Source: Fimbriimonas sp.
GTDB lineage: Bacteria; Armatimonadota; Fimbriimonadia; Fimbriimonadales; Fimbriimonadaceae
DNA: 64,000 bases
Reading direction: 5' to 3'
Assembly: GCA_031292555.1 (NCBI GenBank)
Contig: JARLGV010000072.1
Coordinates: forward strand, 1 to 64,000
A program made the position numbers and the translations under genes. The notes beneath the pieces are model-generated. The model saw nothing but the letters and a program-made list of their open reading frames with translations. It ran no database searches and was not told where the DNA came from. Positions 34,483 to 43,865 of this stretch are shown in pieces; position 1 is the stretch's first letter; the number at the start of each line of letters is the position of its first letter.

Positions 34483-36636
34483 ATGCGAATCTTCGCTCTC
34501 TCGGGGCTATGCCTGCTTACCTGCCTCGCTTCGGCACAAGACGTCAGCGTCCATGTGACCTATACGACCAGCGCTGCTCGCGTCGCAAAGGTCTTGTCCG
34601 AAATCAAGGCACTATCCCATGTAGACCTACAAGCCACACGATCAACGGAGAACGAAGTTCTCGTCGTCTCGGTAAAAGATGTTCCCTTGTCCGAACTTTT
34701 GGAGCGAATCGCCAAGGTCACGAGTTGCGAATGGAAGCATGACGGTTCTACCTTCCGACTGGTCGTCGCAAAACCTGTCCAAAGACGAGAGGAAACAACC
34801 GACCTGGTGCACCGGATCCAATTGATTCGCGCCGCAATCCAAGCGCGCGCCAAAGGACCAACCGCCGGCGCCGACATCGAACGAGGCAAGAGTACGCCGC
34901 CCGTTCCGTCCGTCCCCGAATCACCCGAGGAGGCGATCGTCACCAAGCTGCTTCTTAGCGTCGATCCGGCCGTCCTTGCGGACATCGCACCGGGGGGCCG
35001 GGCCGTATTTTCGTCAAACCCTACGCCGACCCAACATCCGTTTGAGGCCGGCGTCACCGGCGCAATCGACGACTTCATTCATGTCCACAATTCGAGCCTG
35101 GCCAACCGAAAAGAAGACGAGGAAAAGCAGTTCTCCACCCTCACCGCGGAGCAGGCGGCGGCAATACGAAATCTGACTAAGTCTCAACGAATGCAGATCG
35201 GGCAAGTTTCTAAAGCACTGTTGATCGCCACAAAGCTCGGCTTGGGTGTTTTCAACATGACGCAATTGGAGTTGAGGTTCTACGATGCTAAAGGCGCGGT
35301 TGCATACACGGCGAGTTCGATGCTTTCAATGCCGGGCGACGATCTCATGGCGCTTGTTTCGGCGGTTCAAGGCAAAAAGCCCGCCGCGACTTCGGCCAAG
35401 CAGACGCCAATAGAGTATTCGGAGGACTCTCAGGCGCTTATGAAAGCTACGAAGGGTCTGCTCACCGGCAACTACTCCCTCAAACTGCCACCGGACTTCA
35501 AGAAGAGGCTCGTGGCGCCTGATAAGTTCGACCCGCTTTCCTACTCAGCGTCCGATGAAATTCTCTCCTATGCCAAGGCGAAGGGTAAGCCGCTCGTAGC
35601 CGACATTCCGGATAGTGCTTCGTCCGGCCTGGCGATGTACCTTCCCGGTGAGAAAACAGTGGAATCGGTTGAGCAAGATATCGCCCAAGGCAAGACCATG
35701 GTTGCCGTTCCCGACGAGAAGTACACGCTTCTCATGCCTGCTCAACCAGCACAAGAACGTGCTGAACGCATGGACCGAGAAGCCCTTGCAACGATTCTCC
35801 AGAAGGCAGATTCCGAAGGCATTCCCTCGCTCGACGACCTCGCGGCGTATGCTCAGCACGCGGCCGATCCGATGGAAGGCGGCCTCAACCAGATGTATTT
35901 GAACTTGTTCGTCCCCGGTTCGACGATGCAAAGCATGGACGGGATGAGCAGTTGGAGCATGCTCCGATTCTATGGTCGTCTTTCGCCCGCAGCCCGAGCC
36001 AGTCTTATCGACGGTGGAAAACTGCCTATCGGCAACTTCGACGCGACGGAGAAGGGCTGCCTCGAATCGATGACCTACGGCGCTATGCACCAGTTGCAGG
36101 TGAACGACTCCCAGGACAAAGCCTCAAGCCAGCCGTACTGGATGAAGCTTATCGGAGGCAACACCGGGAGTGACTATCGAGACGAACCCACTGAATCCGT
36201 TCCAAGCGGCCTACCCCCGACCGGTTACCTAGAAATGAAGGCCAGTACACAACCCTTCGCATCGCCGATACCAGCCGAGGGGACTCGCCCCGTCGCCTCC
36301 ATGGCGACGCTGGGCTCCGATGAATTGGCAATCTTCAGGATGTTCAAACAAGACAAGAACTACGCCCAGATCGCGGCCATGCTTCCGAGCTTGGGCAATC
36401 TGCGAATCGGTCAGCGAACCGTCTATACGTTCACCTTCCACCTCAACCCAATCATCTCCATCCAGCAAAGCCTAAAGGACCACCATCTTCCCAAGGATGC
36501 GACGGTGGTTACGGAATCGACATTGCCCGACGACTTGGAGAAGCAAGTCCAAGCCAAACTTGCCGACTTCAAGAAGTCCCCTTTGGGCGCACTTGGCGCA
36601 CTTATGGGTGGGGGCCGTCAGGCAATCAGGCCTTAA
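34483..36636 (+). CDS. Secreted STN-like domain protein, tandem paralogue 1
   Basis: 717 residues from ATG 34483 (AGGTG just before); the frame is open to 34159, but there it overlaps the VanZ-like gene. Signal peptide MRIFALSGLCLLTCLASA, mature start QDVS. Residues about 20-100 (VTYTTSAARVAKVLSEI, VDLQATRSTENEVLVVSVKD, PLSELLERIAKVT) resemble the short secretin/TonB N-terminal (STN) fold. The remaining 600 residues form a family-specific region with repeated landmarks (KFDPLSYSASDEILSYAKAKGKPL, SLDDLAAYA, MLRFYGRLSPAARASL, DEPTESVPSGLPPTGYLEM). There is no membrane or outer-membrane barrel segment. Function unknown; periplasmic or secreted scaffold is inferred. Confidence 0.75.
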   Translation: MRIFALSGLCLLTCLASAQDVSVHVTYTTSAARVAKVLSEIKALSHVDLQATRSTENEVLVVSVKDVPLSELLERIAKVTSCEWKHDGSTFRLVVAKPVQRREETTDLVHRIQLIRAAIQARAKGPTAGADIERGKSTPPVPSVPESPEEAIVTKLLLSVDPAVLADIAPGGRAVFSSNPTPTQHPFEAGVTGAIDDFIHVHNSSLANRKEDEEKQFSTLTAEQAAAIRNLTKSQRMQIGQVSKALLIATKLGLGVFNMTQLELRFYDAKGAVAYTASSMLSMPGDDLMALVSAVQGKKPAATSAKQTPIEYSEDSQALMKATKGLLTGNYSLKLPPDFKKRLVAPDKFDPLSYSASDEILSYAKAKGKPLVADIPDSASSGLAMYLPGEKTVESVEQDIAQGKTMVAVPDEKYTLLMPAQPAQERAERMDREALATILQKADSEGIPSLDDLAAYAQHAADPMEGGLNQMYLNLFVPGSTMQSMDGMSSWSMLRFYGRLSPAARASLIDGGKLPIGNFDATEKGCLESMTYGAMHQLQVNDSQDKASSQPYWMKLIGGNTGSDYRDEPTESVPSGLPPTGYLEMKASTQPFASPIPAEGTRPVASMATLGSDELAIFRMFKQDKNYAQIAAMLPSLGNLRIGQRTVYTFTFHLNPIISIQQSLKDHHLPKDATVVTESTLPDDLEKQVQAKLADFKKSPLGALGALMGGGRQAIRP

Positions 36637-36681
36637 CTAGTTCGATCCTCGCCTCCAACAGAAACGACGTAACATATCACC

Positions 36682-38961
36682 ATGCGATTTGCACTCTATG
36701 CCGGCATGCAATTGATCGTCTCGTGCGCCCTTGCTCAGGACGCATCGACTCCAATCAGCTTTGTGACACGGGCGGCTCGAGCTTCCGAAGTCGTGAAGCA
36801 GATCGCAAGTACTGCCCACGTGGATCTTCAGGTCAGTCCCCAGCTGCAGGATGAGGTCCTCGTCATCGCGGTCAAGGACCAGCCACTATCTGCCGTCATG
36901 GCTCGAATCGCGACCGTGACAAGCGGCCAGTGGAAGCAGGAAGGATCGACCTACCGCCTGATCGCGGATCAGGCCGTTCGCACTCAGGAAGAGCGAGCGG
37001 ACCTCGCGAAGAGAATTGCGACGGTAAAGAAGGCAATCTCCGAGCGAGTTACTGGCGAAAGGAAGGCGTTGGAGGCAATGGCCAAGCTACAGGCAAAAGC
37101 AACTGCCGACAAATCCAAAACAAAAGGCGCCAAGGTCGATACGAAGAAAGCAGAAGTTCAGGCCCCACCGGACGGTCCCGATGAAACGGGGGACATGTCG
37201 ATGAACTACATTTCCTCCGAGGAGATGGCAATCACGCATCTGCTTGTCGGACTCGATCCTTCGGTCTTGGCGAGAATGAACCCAGGCGATCGCTTGGTCT
37301 TCTCTTCCAACCCGACCCAAACCCAACGAACAATGGGACCCGACGCATCCGAGATTATCAACGGATTCATCATGAAGCACAACGAGGAGGTGGCGAAGCT
37401 GCCCGCCGGCGCCGATTCGGAGATGGATTCAAGCGGGATGGACCCTCAACAGCTCGAATCGATGAAACGCATGATGAAGATGCGGACGAGCAAAATCGGC
37501 GTGGTAGCGAAGGCACTGCTCATTGTCCGCAAGAGCCAAGGCTTCGGAATGGCAAACGAAGTCGAAATGCGCCTTTACGATTCCAAGGGTGGAGTCATAT
37601 TCAGCGCGGATTCCGGCCTGAATTTGGGCTCTTCGCCAAACGGCATGTTCACGACGGATACGAGTTCGGGTACGGACGATGCAGGTCCGCAGAAACCTAA
37701 AACTCCACCGACAGGAAAAACTCCGGTCGAGTACTCGGACGACTCCAAGGCTCTCAATGCCGCATTCAAGGGAGTAGGTTCCGGCAACTTCAAACTGAAT
37801 CTGAGCCCAGAGTTGCGACGTAAGATGTACGCTCCTGACAAGTTCGATCCGCTCTCTTTCGACCAGACGGACAACATTCTCGCCGTGGCGAAGGCTGCTG
37901 GGAAGCCGCTGGTGGCCAACATATCGGACGAATGGGGTTCTGGCGATTTCGAAATTGGACCAAGCAGCGCCAATTCAACGGTCGAGTCCGTCATGGCCGA
38001 CCTAGAGAGCGCCAAGACCGAACGCGAGGTGAAGGATTCTGACTTCGAGGTCGTAATGCCGGCAGAACCAGTACATTCCCGCGCAATCCGATTGAATCGC
38101 TCGGCACTTGCCAATCTGCTGCATGCCGCTGAGCTAAAGGGTGTACCGTCGCTTGACGACCAAGTGGAATTTGCCACCCAGACATCGGACGAATCCTCAG
38201 GAACCGTGGCCATTGCGTACATCGTTATGTTCGTTCCCGGAGGGCTCATGGATGCTATTTCCGGAAACTCGAACCGCCCAATGCTCCGCTTCTACGGCCA
38301 TTTGCCGCCGGAGGCGAGGGCGACCCTCGCTCAGGGCGGGAAGCTGGCGTTCGCGAACCTGACGCCCGGCCAGCGGGATGAATTGGATCGCATGACATAT
38401 GGCGCCGACGCCAAACTGATGGTCGACGATGGTCAGCATCCATATGATCCTAACCAACCGGTCTGGATGCAGTTCCTGTCGACTCAGATGACCTCACAGG
38501 ATTACCGGGAGGAGCCGACCGAAATCGCTCCAAACGGCGTGCCCCCAGCCGGTTATGTTGAATTGCACGTGACCAAAGAGTCCTTCGCATCGCCACAGGG
38601 GATCGACTCGCCCGTCATGGGGATGCTTGGGATGCTTGGCCCAGATGAAATGGCGATGTTCACGATGATGAAGGACCAGAAAGGCTCCGGTTCGGAACAG
38701 CTTGATGCCATCCTGCCCACACTTGGAAAACTGAAGATCGGTGATCGCTCTGTGATGCACTTCACGTTTCATGTTGCTAACCAAGTCGTCGTGCACCAGT
38801 TGCTGCGCGATCAGCGGTTCCCCGACAATGCCCTGGTGGTGTCGGCCAACACATTGCCTAGCGACTTCCAAAAGCAGATTGCAGCTCGTGTGGAAGCCTT
38901 GAAGAAGTCGCCGTTCGGAGCCATGGGCTCGATGTTCAGCAATGAGGTAATCCATCCGTAG
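36682..38961 (+). CDS. Secreted STN-like domain protein, tandem paralogue 2
   Basis: 759 residues. Signal peptide MRFALYAGMQLIVSCALA, mature start QDAS. It has the same plan as its neighbours: STN-like segment (VTRAARASEVVKQIA, VDLQVSPQLQDEVLVIAVKD), then a Lys/Ala-rich, possibly coiled linker (about 100-160) and the family region (KFDPLSFDQTDNILAVAKAAGKPL, MLRFYGHLPPEARATL, EEPTEIAPNGVPPAGYVEL). It includes an extra Asp/Thr/Ser-rich insert (TDTSSGTDDAG). It starts 45 bp after paralogue 1 with no terminator, so the three genes are probably one operon. Function unknown. Confidence 0.75.
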   Translation: MRFALYAGMQLIVSCALAQDASTPISFVTRAARASEVVKQIASTAHVDLQVSPQLQDEVLVIAVKDQPLSAVMARIATVTSGQWKQEGSTYRLIADQAVRTQEERADLAKRIATVKKAISERVTGERKALEAMAKLQAKATADKSKTKGAKVDTKKAEVQAPPDGPDETGDMSMNYISSEEMAITHLLVGLDPSVLARMNPGDRLVFSSNPTQTQRTMGPDASEIINGFIMKHNEEVAKLPAGADSEMDSSGMDPQQLESMKRMMKMRTSKIGVVAKALLIVRKSQGFGMANEVEMRLYDSKGGVIFSADSGLNLGSSPNGMFTTDTSSGTDDAGPQKPKTPPTGKTPVEYSDDSKALNAAFKGVGSGNFKLNLSPELRRKMYAPDKFDPLSFDQTDNILAVAKAAGKPLVANISDEWGSGDFEIGPSSANSTVESVMADLESAKTEREVKDSDFEVVMPAEPVHSRAIRLNRSALANLLHAAELKGVPSLDDQVEFATQTSDESSGTVAIAYIVMFVPGGLMDAISGNSNRPMLRFYGHLPPEARATLAQGGKLAFANLTPGQRDELDRMTYGADAKLMVDDGQHPYDPNQPVWMQFLSTQMTSQDYREEPTEIAPNGVPPAGYVELHVTKESFASPQGIDSPVMGMLGMLGPDEMAMFTMMKDQKGSGSEQLDAILPTLGKLKIGDRSVMHFTFHVANQVVVHQLLRDQRFPDNALVVSANTLPSDFQKQIAARVEALKKSPFGAMGSMFSNEVIHP

Positions 38962-39034
38962 CGGATGAATCTCAGCCGAGCCAAGCGCTTCGGCTCGCCG
39001 GGAATCCAGGTTAGGCTCGTTGTAAGATAGGTCT

Positions 39035-41266
39035 ATGCGTGCACTTGTCCTGACCGCTATTACTGTGTCTTCGGCCATCGCGTGTGGCCAAGACCTTGGA
39101 ACAAAGGTCACCTACAGCACGAGGGCTGCCAGGGCCTCAGTCGTCGTGAAAGAACTTGGCGAACTGGCCAAGGTGAAACTGGCGACATCACCCCAAACCG
39201 AAGGCGAGATTCTGATCGTTTCGGTAAGGGACCAATCGCTGTCCGACATCATGTCGCGCATTGCATCGGTTACGAGCGGCGAGTGGAAGCCAGAAGGCGG
39301 CACGTACCGGCTCGTTGCCGACAACAAGCGACGTAATCTGGAAGCAAAGGAACGACATGCGAAGAGATTGTCGAGCTTACAGGCAGATCTGAAGAAGTTC
39401 GAGGATAACGCCAATAAGCAACTGGAGAAGCTCAATAAATTAGCCACTGCCAAGCCCGCAAAGAAGCCAGGTGACAAATCAGTCGCCGACAAGCCGATAG
39501 CCACAACTACTCCGGGCACACCCGCGCCAGTCGATCCTGCATTGGCCGCCCTACGACAAAAACTTTCACTTAGCACGCAGTTCAACATGCTGAGCCTGAT
39601 CAAAGGTGTGGACCCGAATCTGCTCTGCGAAATGACACGGAGGGAACGGCTAGTTTTCTCAACGTCTCCAAATCGTATGCAGCGGAGCCTCGGAGGGGAC
39701 GCTCCGGCCCTAGTCGACTCGATTATCCAAGCTCATAACGAACTTGTGTCTCGAATTCCGCCCGCCCCGGCGCCGGATCTGTCAGATCTCGGAACCGAGG
39801 CGGCTTCCTATGTCCTGAAGATGAGGCGAATGCGGACTTCGATCGTAGCAGACGCTGCCAAAGCCGTTCTCACGGTAAAGCCTCTGGAGTTCGACAGCGA
39901 GGCTACATTCAACCTTCGCATCTACAACCGGGAAGGTGTCGTTGTTCTGACTGCGAGAGCAAACCTCTCCGGTTTTGGCCGGAACAAGTATGGTGACGAT
40001 GCCGACGATGGACCGGAACGGCCCACGACCGAGAAGGAAACCCCGATTCAGTACGCGGAAGACTCAAAGGCCCTAATCGCGGCAACGTCCGGTAAGGAGG
40101 CATCGTTGGGGACAGTTCGGCTAGATCCGGCCGTTCGGATCAAGATCTTTGCCCCAGATCGATTCGACCCACTCGCCTTCGCGGACACAGATGAGATCCT
40201 CGCTTATGCAAAATCGCTCGGAAAGCCGTTAATTGCCGATCTGCCTGACTCGTATGGCGGCTTGGGGAGCCAATCTATTGAAACCTTGGAGTCCGTGTCC
40301 TCACGCATCAAAGCGGGCGATTCGATCGAACGAGTTCCCGATCGCGATTTCACCGTGTTGCGTCCAGCCGATCCCTGTAGCGCGAGAGAGGAACGCTTGA
40401 ATCGTCAGGCACTGGCCGAATTGATGCATGTGGTTTTACAAAAGGGAGTTCCTTCACTCGATGCCATCGCGAACTTCGCCGCCCGAACGCCGTATCCCGG
40501 GATTGAGGGCATGGTTTCAAACTACTTCAACTTTTTCATACCGGGCTTCGGTATGACTGGCCCGGACTTCTCGTACCTGTGGGACATGCTACGCTTCTAC
40601 GCAGACCTTTCCCCCCAATCGCGAGAATTGCTGCGCAACGGTGGGCGTCTTGCGTTTAGTTCGCTGACCGCCGACCAACACGAGGCACTCAATTCAATGC
40701 TCTTCGGCTCGTCTCCCGATTTGGCATGGGAGAGCAAGGTGAACGTCGAGGACAAGCTCATGCAGGAGCTATACGGGGGCTCCCTAAATGAGATGGGGAT
40801 GGACTATCACGATGATCCGACAGAAGTCGCACCGAATGGTGTACCAGCAGACGGCTTCGTGGACATGAAGGCGCAAGTCGAGAGCTTTGCATTCCCTCTC
40901 GACATCGAAGGGGCGCCCTGTCTGGCATCGCTGGAGGTTCTGGGCCCGACCGAACTGGCGATCATCAAAATGAGTCGTGACCCCGAGGTGAACAGCGATG
41001 CCCAGCAAATCGCACCTCACCTTAACCATATGAAACTGGGAACAAAGGCAACATTGAGCTTTACGTTTCACGTTGCTCCCCAGATCGTGTTGGCCCACTC
41101 CTTATCGGATTGCCGCCTTCTGGAGAGCGGGGGTCTATTCGCCGAAGAGAATCTTCCGGACGCTTTTATGAAGCAAATCGCCGAACGCCTGGCAAAGATC
41201 AAAGCGTACCAAGCGAGCAATGAAGGGGGGAACATCGTCGGGTCGGGCCAGACGATCCACCCCTAA
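39035..41266 (+). CDS. Secreted STN-like domain protein, tandem paralogue 3
   Basis: 743 residues. Signal peptide MRALVLTAITVSSAIACG, mature start QDLG. STN-like segment (STRAARASVVVKELGEL, EILIVSVRDQSL) followed by a Lys-rich linker (DLKKFEDNANKQLEKLNKLA) and the family region (RFDPLAFADTDEILAYAKSLGKPL, MLRFYADLSPQSRELL, DDPTEVAPNGVPADGFVDM). It shares 73 bp upstream with a small GC-rich hairpin (about 38977-38997) that may attenuate. Its stop codon overlaps the stop of the convergent carB half by 4 bp. The most diverged of the three copies; function unknown. Confidence 0.75.
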   Translation: MRALVLTAITVSSAIACGQDLGTKVTYSTRAARASVVVKELGELAKVKLATSPQTEGEILIVSVRDQSLSDIMSRIASVTSGEWKPEGGTYRLVADNKRRNLEAKERHAKRLSSLQADLKKFEDNANKQLEKLNKLATAKPAKKPGDKSVADKPIATTTPGTPAPVDPALAALRQKLSLSTQFNMLSLIKGVDPNLLCEMTRRERLVFSTSPNRMQRSLGGDAPALVDSIIQAHNELVSRIPPAPAPDLSDLGTEAASYVLKMRRMRTSIVADAAKAVLTVKPLEFDSEATFNLRIYNREGVVVLTARANLSGFGRNKYGDDADDGPERPTTEKETPIQYAEDSKALIAATSGKEASLGTVRLDPAVRIKIFAPDRFDPLAFADTDEILAYAKSLGKPLIADLPDSYGGLGSQSIETLESVSSRIKAGDSIERVPDRDFTVLRPADPCSAREERLNRQALAELMHVVLQKGVPSLDAIANFAARTPYPGIEGMVSNYFNFFIPGFGMTGPDFSYLWDMLRFYADLSPQSRELLRNGGRLAFSSLTADQHEALNSMLFGSSPDLAWESKVNVEDKLMQELYGGSLNEMGMDYHDDPTEVAPNGVPADGFVDMKAQVESFAFPLDIEGAPCLASLEVLGPTELAIIKMSRDPEVNSDAQQIAPHLNHMKLGTKATLSFTFHVAPQIVLAHSLSDCRLLESGGLFAEENLPDAFMKQIAERLAKIKAYQASNEGGNIVGSGQTIHP

Positions 41267-42987
41267 CCGACGCGGAAGTACTCTTCCAACCTCAGGCACG
41301 AAGCCGCCTCAGGATCGGCATAAACGTCCAAAGCATGGATTAGGGCGGTTGCCGTGTCGATGCTTGTCACGCAGGGAACACCTGATTCGATGCAAGCTCT
41401 ACGGATCCGTGCCGCTTCCGATTCGCTCGTCTCATTCAGGCTCGGGGTGTTGATCATCAGACTAACCCGTCCACTCATGATCAGGTCGAGGATATTGGGT
41501 GAGCCCTGCTGGATCTTATTCACCGACTCGCATGGCACGCCGTTGTCGGACAGGACTTTGGCCGTACCCGGCGTGGCCACGATCGAGCGGCCCGACTCGT
41601 GAAGGCCCTTGGCGATCGCTAGCGCCGCCGCCTTGTCCGACTCATTCACTGTCAGAAGAACGCATCCATCCCCCTTGAAATGAATCCCGCTGGCGACGAA
41701 AGCCTTATACAACGCCCCTTCGAAGGTGTTGTCGATTCCCAAGATCTCGCCGGTTGACTTCATCTCAGGACCAAGGCTTGGTTCGACCTTGGCCAGCTTT
41801 TGGAAACTGAACACCGGAGCTTTAATGGCGTAGAGCATCGGCTTCGGCAACCGTGGAGCGCCCTCGACGAAGGCCTCCTCAGGAACGATATATCCGTCTG
41901 CGTGAGTGCCAGGATTTCGTTCGTCTGCGAGGCCAAAGTCCCTGGCCACCAGGCCGATTGCGCATGGCTGCTCGCCGCCCTCGTCATGCTCCTCAGGCTT
42001 CCCGAGGACCCAAAGTCCGCTGTCGTAGCCCATTTCGCGCAGAGTCTGGCCCATCATGCAACGCGTGGCAAGGTCCACCATCGGAATGCCCGTCACCTTG
42101 CTTAAATACGGCACTGTACGACTGGCTCGAGGATTGACCTCCAGCACATATGCAGTTTCGTTTTGGACGACGAACTGGATGTTCATCAGGCCCTTTACGC
42201 CAAGCGCTCGCGCGATCTTGCACGCACTGACCACCATCTGAGCCTGGATCGATTCGCTGAGACTAATCGCCGGGTACACAGCCATTGAATCTCCACTGTG
42301 GATTCCGGCTCGCTCGATGTGCTCCATGATTCCCGGCACCAACGTGTCCACTCCGTCGGAGATGACGTCAACTTCAGCTTCCTTGCCGAGCAAGTACTTG
42401 TCGACCAGGACGGGTTGACCTGGATTCGCGTCCTCCGCTTCATGGTAGAACCCGTGCAGTTGTTGCTCACTGAAGACGATTTCCATCGCCCGGCCGCCCA
42501 GGACAAAGCTGGGGCGCACGAGAACCGGATAGCCGACTTCAGCTGCGACCTTTTTCGCCTCTTCCAGCGATCGAACCGCCCTACCCCTTGGCCGGGGAAT
42601 CGAAAGGCTCTCCAGAAGGGCTTCGAATTGTCCCCGGTCTTCTGCCATTGCAATCGCCTGCGGGCTCGTCCCGAGCACCTGCACGTCATTGGCCGCTAAC
42701 CCTTCCGCCAGGTTGATCGCAGTTTGGCCCCCGAACTGGCAAACGACACCGATCGGCTTCTCGTGGCCGATGATATCCAATGTGTCTTCCAACGTCACCG
42801 GCTCGAAATAGAGGCCGTCGCCTGTGTCAAAGTCTGTGCTAACCGTTTCCGGGTTATTGTTCACGATAATGGCGCGGTATCCCATCTTTTGGAGGGACCA
42901 AACGCAGTGAACGCAGGAGTAGTCAAACTCGATGCCTTGGCCGATTCGAATGGGACCTGAGCCAAGGACCAGCACAGTGGACTTCAT
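41263..42987 (-). CDS. carB: Carbamoyl-phosphate synthase large subunit, C-terminal half
   Basis: 574 residues corresponding to the second half of CarB. It begins with VLVLGSGPIRIGQGIEFDY, has an ATP-grasp domain (RPSFVLGGRAMEIV, NIQFVV, VLEVNPRASR) and ends in the MGS-like allosteric domain (ATPGTAKVLSDNGV, INTPS). It phosphorylates carbamate to carbamoyl phosphate in arginine/pyrimidine synthesis. An extra stretch of roughly 45 residues (about LWVLGKPEEHDEGGEQ to ALPKPML region, ARDFGLADERNPGTHADG) sits between CMMGQTLREMG and APVFSFQKL, where most CarB proteins have a short loop. The gene is separated from the N-terminal half by a membrane-protein gene. No carA is in the window. Confidence 0.93.
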   Translation of the reverse strand: MKSTVLVLGSGPIRIGQGIEFDYSCVHCVWSLQKMGYRAIIVNNNPETVSTDFDTGDGLYFEPVTLEDTLDIIGHEKPIGVVCQFGGQTAINLAEGLAANDVQVLGTSPQAIAMAEDRGQFEALLESLSIPRPRGRAVRSLEEAKKVAAEVGYPVLVRPSFVLGGRAMEIVFSEQQLHGFYHEAEDANPGQPVLVDKYLLGKEAEVDVISDGVDTLVPGIMEHIERAGIHSGDSMAVYPAISLSESIQAQMVVSACKIARALGVKGLMNIQFVVQNETAYVLEVNPRASRTVPYLSKVTGIPMVDLATRCMMGQTLREMGYDSGLWVLGKPEEHDEGGEQPCAIGLVARDFGLADERNPGTHADGYIVPEEAFVEGAPRLPKPMLYAIKAPVFSFQKLAKVEPSLGPEMKSTGEILGIDNTFEGALYKAFVASGIHFKGDGCVLLTVNESDKAAALAIAKGLHESGRSIVATPGTAKVLSDNGVPCESVNKIQQGSPNILDLIMSGRVSLMINTPSLNETSESEAARIRRACIESGVPCVTSIDTATALIHALDVYADPEAASCLRLEEYFRVG

Positions 42988-43025
42988 CTAACCGCTCATT
43001 GTGACAGATCTGGAGGAGCCCCCGC

Positions 43026-43805
43026 CTAGGGTTTGTCGCCTAACTCGATCTCCATGACCTCGTCATGGGCCGCATTTAGGACGCGCATCTCGGAAAGGAC
43101 CTGCCGAAGCTCATGCGAGACGTCGCCGGCAACCCCCTTACGCACCGCTAACTTCTCCGCAGTCCGAACGATCTCATCCGCCGTTTGGTGCATGTCTTCG
43201 AGTAGCTTCTGCACCTCCGGATACTCGGGCGATCCACCCTGCCCCATCATCGTCAAAAGTCGTGCCATTGCAGCCTCTATCGCCATTTCAGCCTTGCCGC
43301 GAGCCGAAGCCCATGCGGAATCGGAACTGAGGCCTCGCCAAGCCGGAGATTGAAGAGCATCGCGGCAACGAAGGTAGTCGTAGGCAGCCGCGTTGAGGGC
43401 AAGGGCGCTCTCCTTCCCAATCGTCCCTGCAAGGTTCCCGGACCACCTCGCCGACCATAGTTTCCAAACGAATGAACGGGAGCCTCCCAGGCGGCGCCAA
43501 TGTTCCTTCTGGCCCGCCGTGGCTCGGGCATACATGTATGCCCACGTTCCCATCGTGACCGCGATCGCGCCCACCATCGGCACGATCATATATGCGGGCG
43601 ACTCCCGCAGAGGCAGATGCGAGGCTTTCAGAAGGACGACACCAAGAAACATCGCAATGCCGAAGCTGATTCCAGCGACTGTACCGACGATGGCGCCGAT
43701 CTTGCTCCCCGCATAGTTCGTTTGAGTATCTAGCCACTCATACAGGCTGCGGAGCTCAGGCTCATTCCTCAATCCAGACCAGGCGGACCAATCCATTGCA
43801 CTCAA
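43026..43805 (-). CDS. Membrane protein with cytosolic helical tail, inserted between carB halves
   Basis: 259 residues. Two transmembrane helices (about 36-60, IGAIVGTVAGISFGIAMFLG; about 71-93, MIVPMVGAIAVTMGTWAYMY) are followed by about 160 mainly helical residues (EAAMARLLTMMGQGG, HQTADEIVRTAEKL, VSHELRQVLSEMRVLNAAHDEVMEIELGD). I do not recognise the family. It lies in the same orientation, 60 bp after the N-terminal and 38 bp before the C-terminal half of carB, so it is probably co-transcribed with both. No obvious link to carbamoyl phosphate synthesis; it may be the insertion that accompanied the gene fission. Confidence 0.7.
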   Translation of the reverse strand: MSAMDWSAWSGLRNEPELRSLYEWLDTQTNYAGSKIGAIVGTVAGISFGIAMFLGVVLLKASHLPLRESPAYMIVPMVGAIAVTMGTWAYMYARATAGQKEHWRRLGGSRSFVWKLWSARWSGNLAGTIGKESALALNAAAYDYLRCRDALQSPAWRGLSSDSAWASARGKAEMAIEAAMARLLTMMGQGGSPEYPEVQKLLEDMHQTADEIVRTAEKLAVRKGVAGDVSHELRQVLSEMRVLNAAHDEVMEIELGDKP

Positions 43806-43865
43806 CTACTCGATTTCGGATGGTTGCGTTCTGGATTTCGCAGAAGACGGCCACTACGATCGGAG

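Noticed and set aside
36637-36681. Promoter between STN-like paralogues 1 and 2
   Set aside because: Only 45 bp and no recognisable boxes; an operon is simpler.
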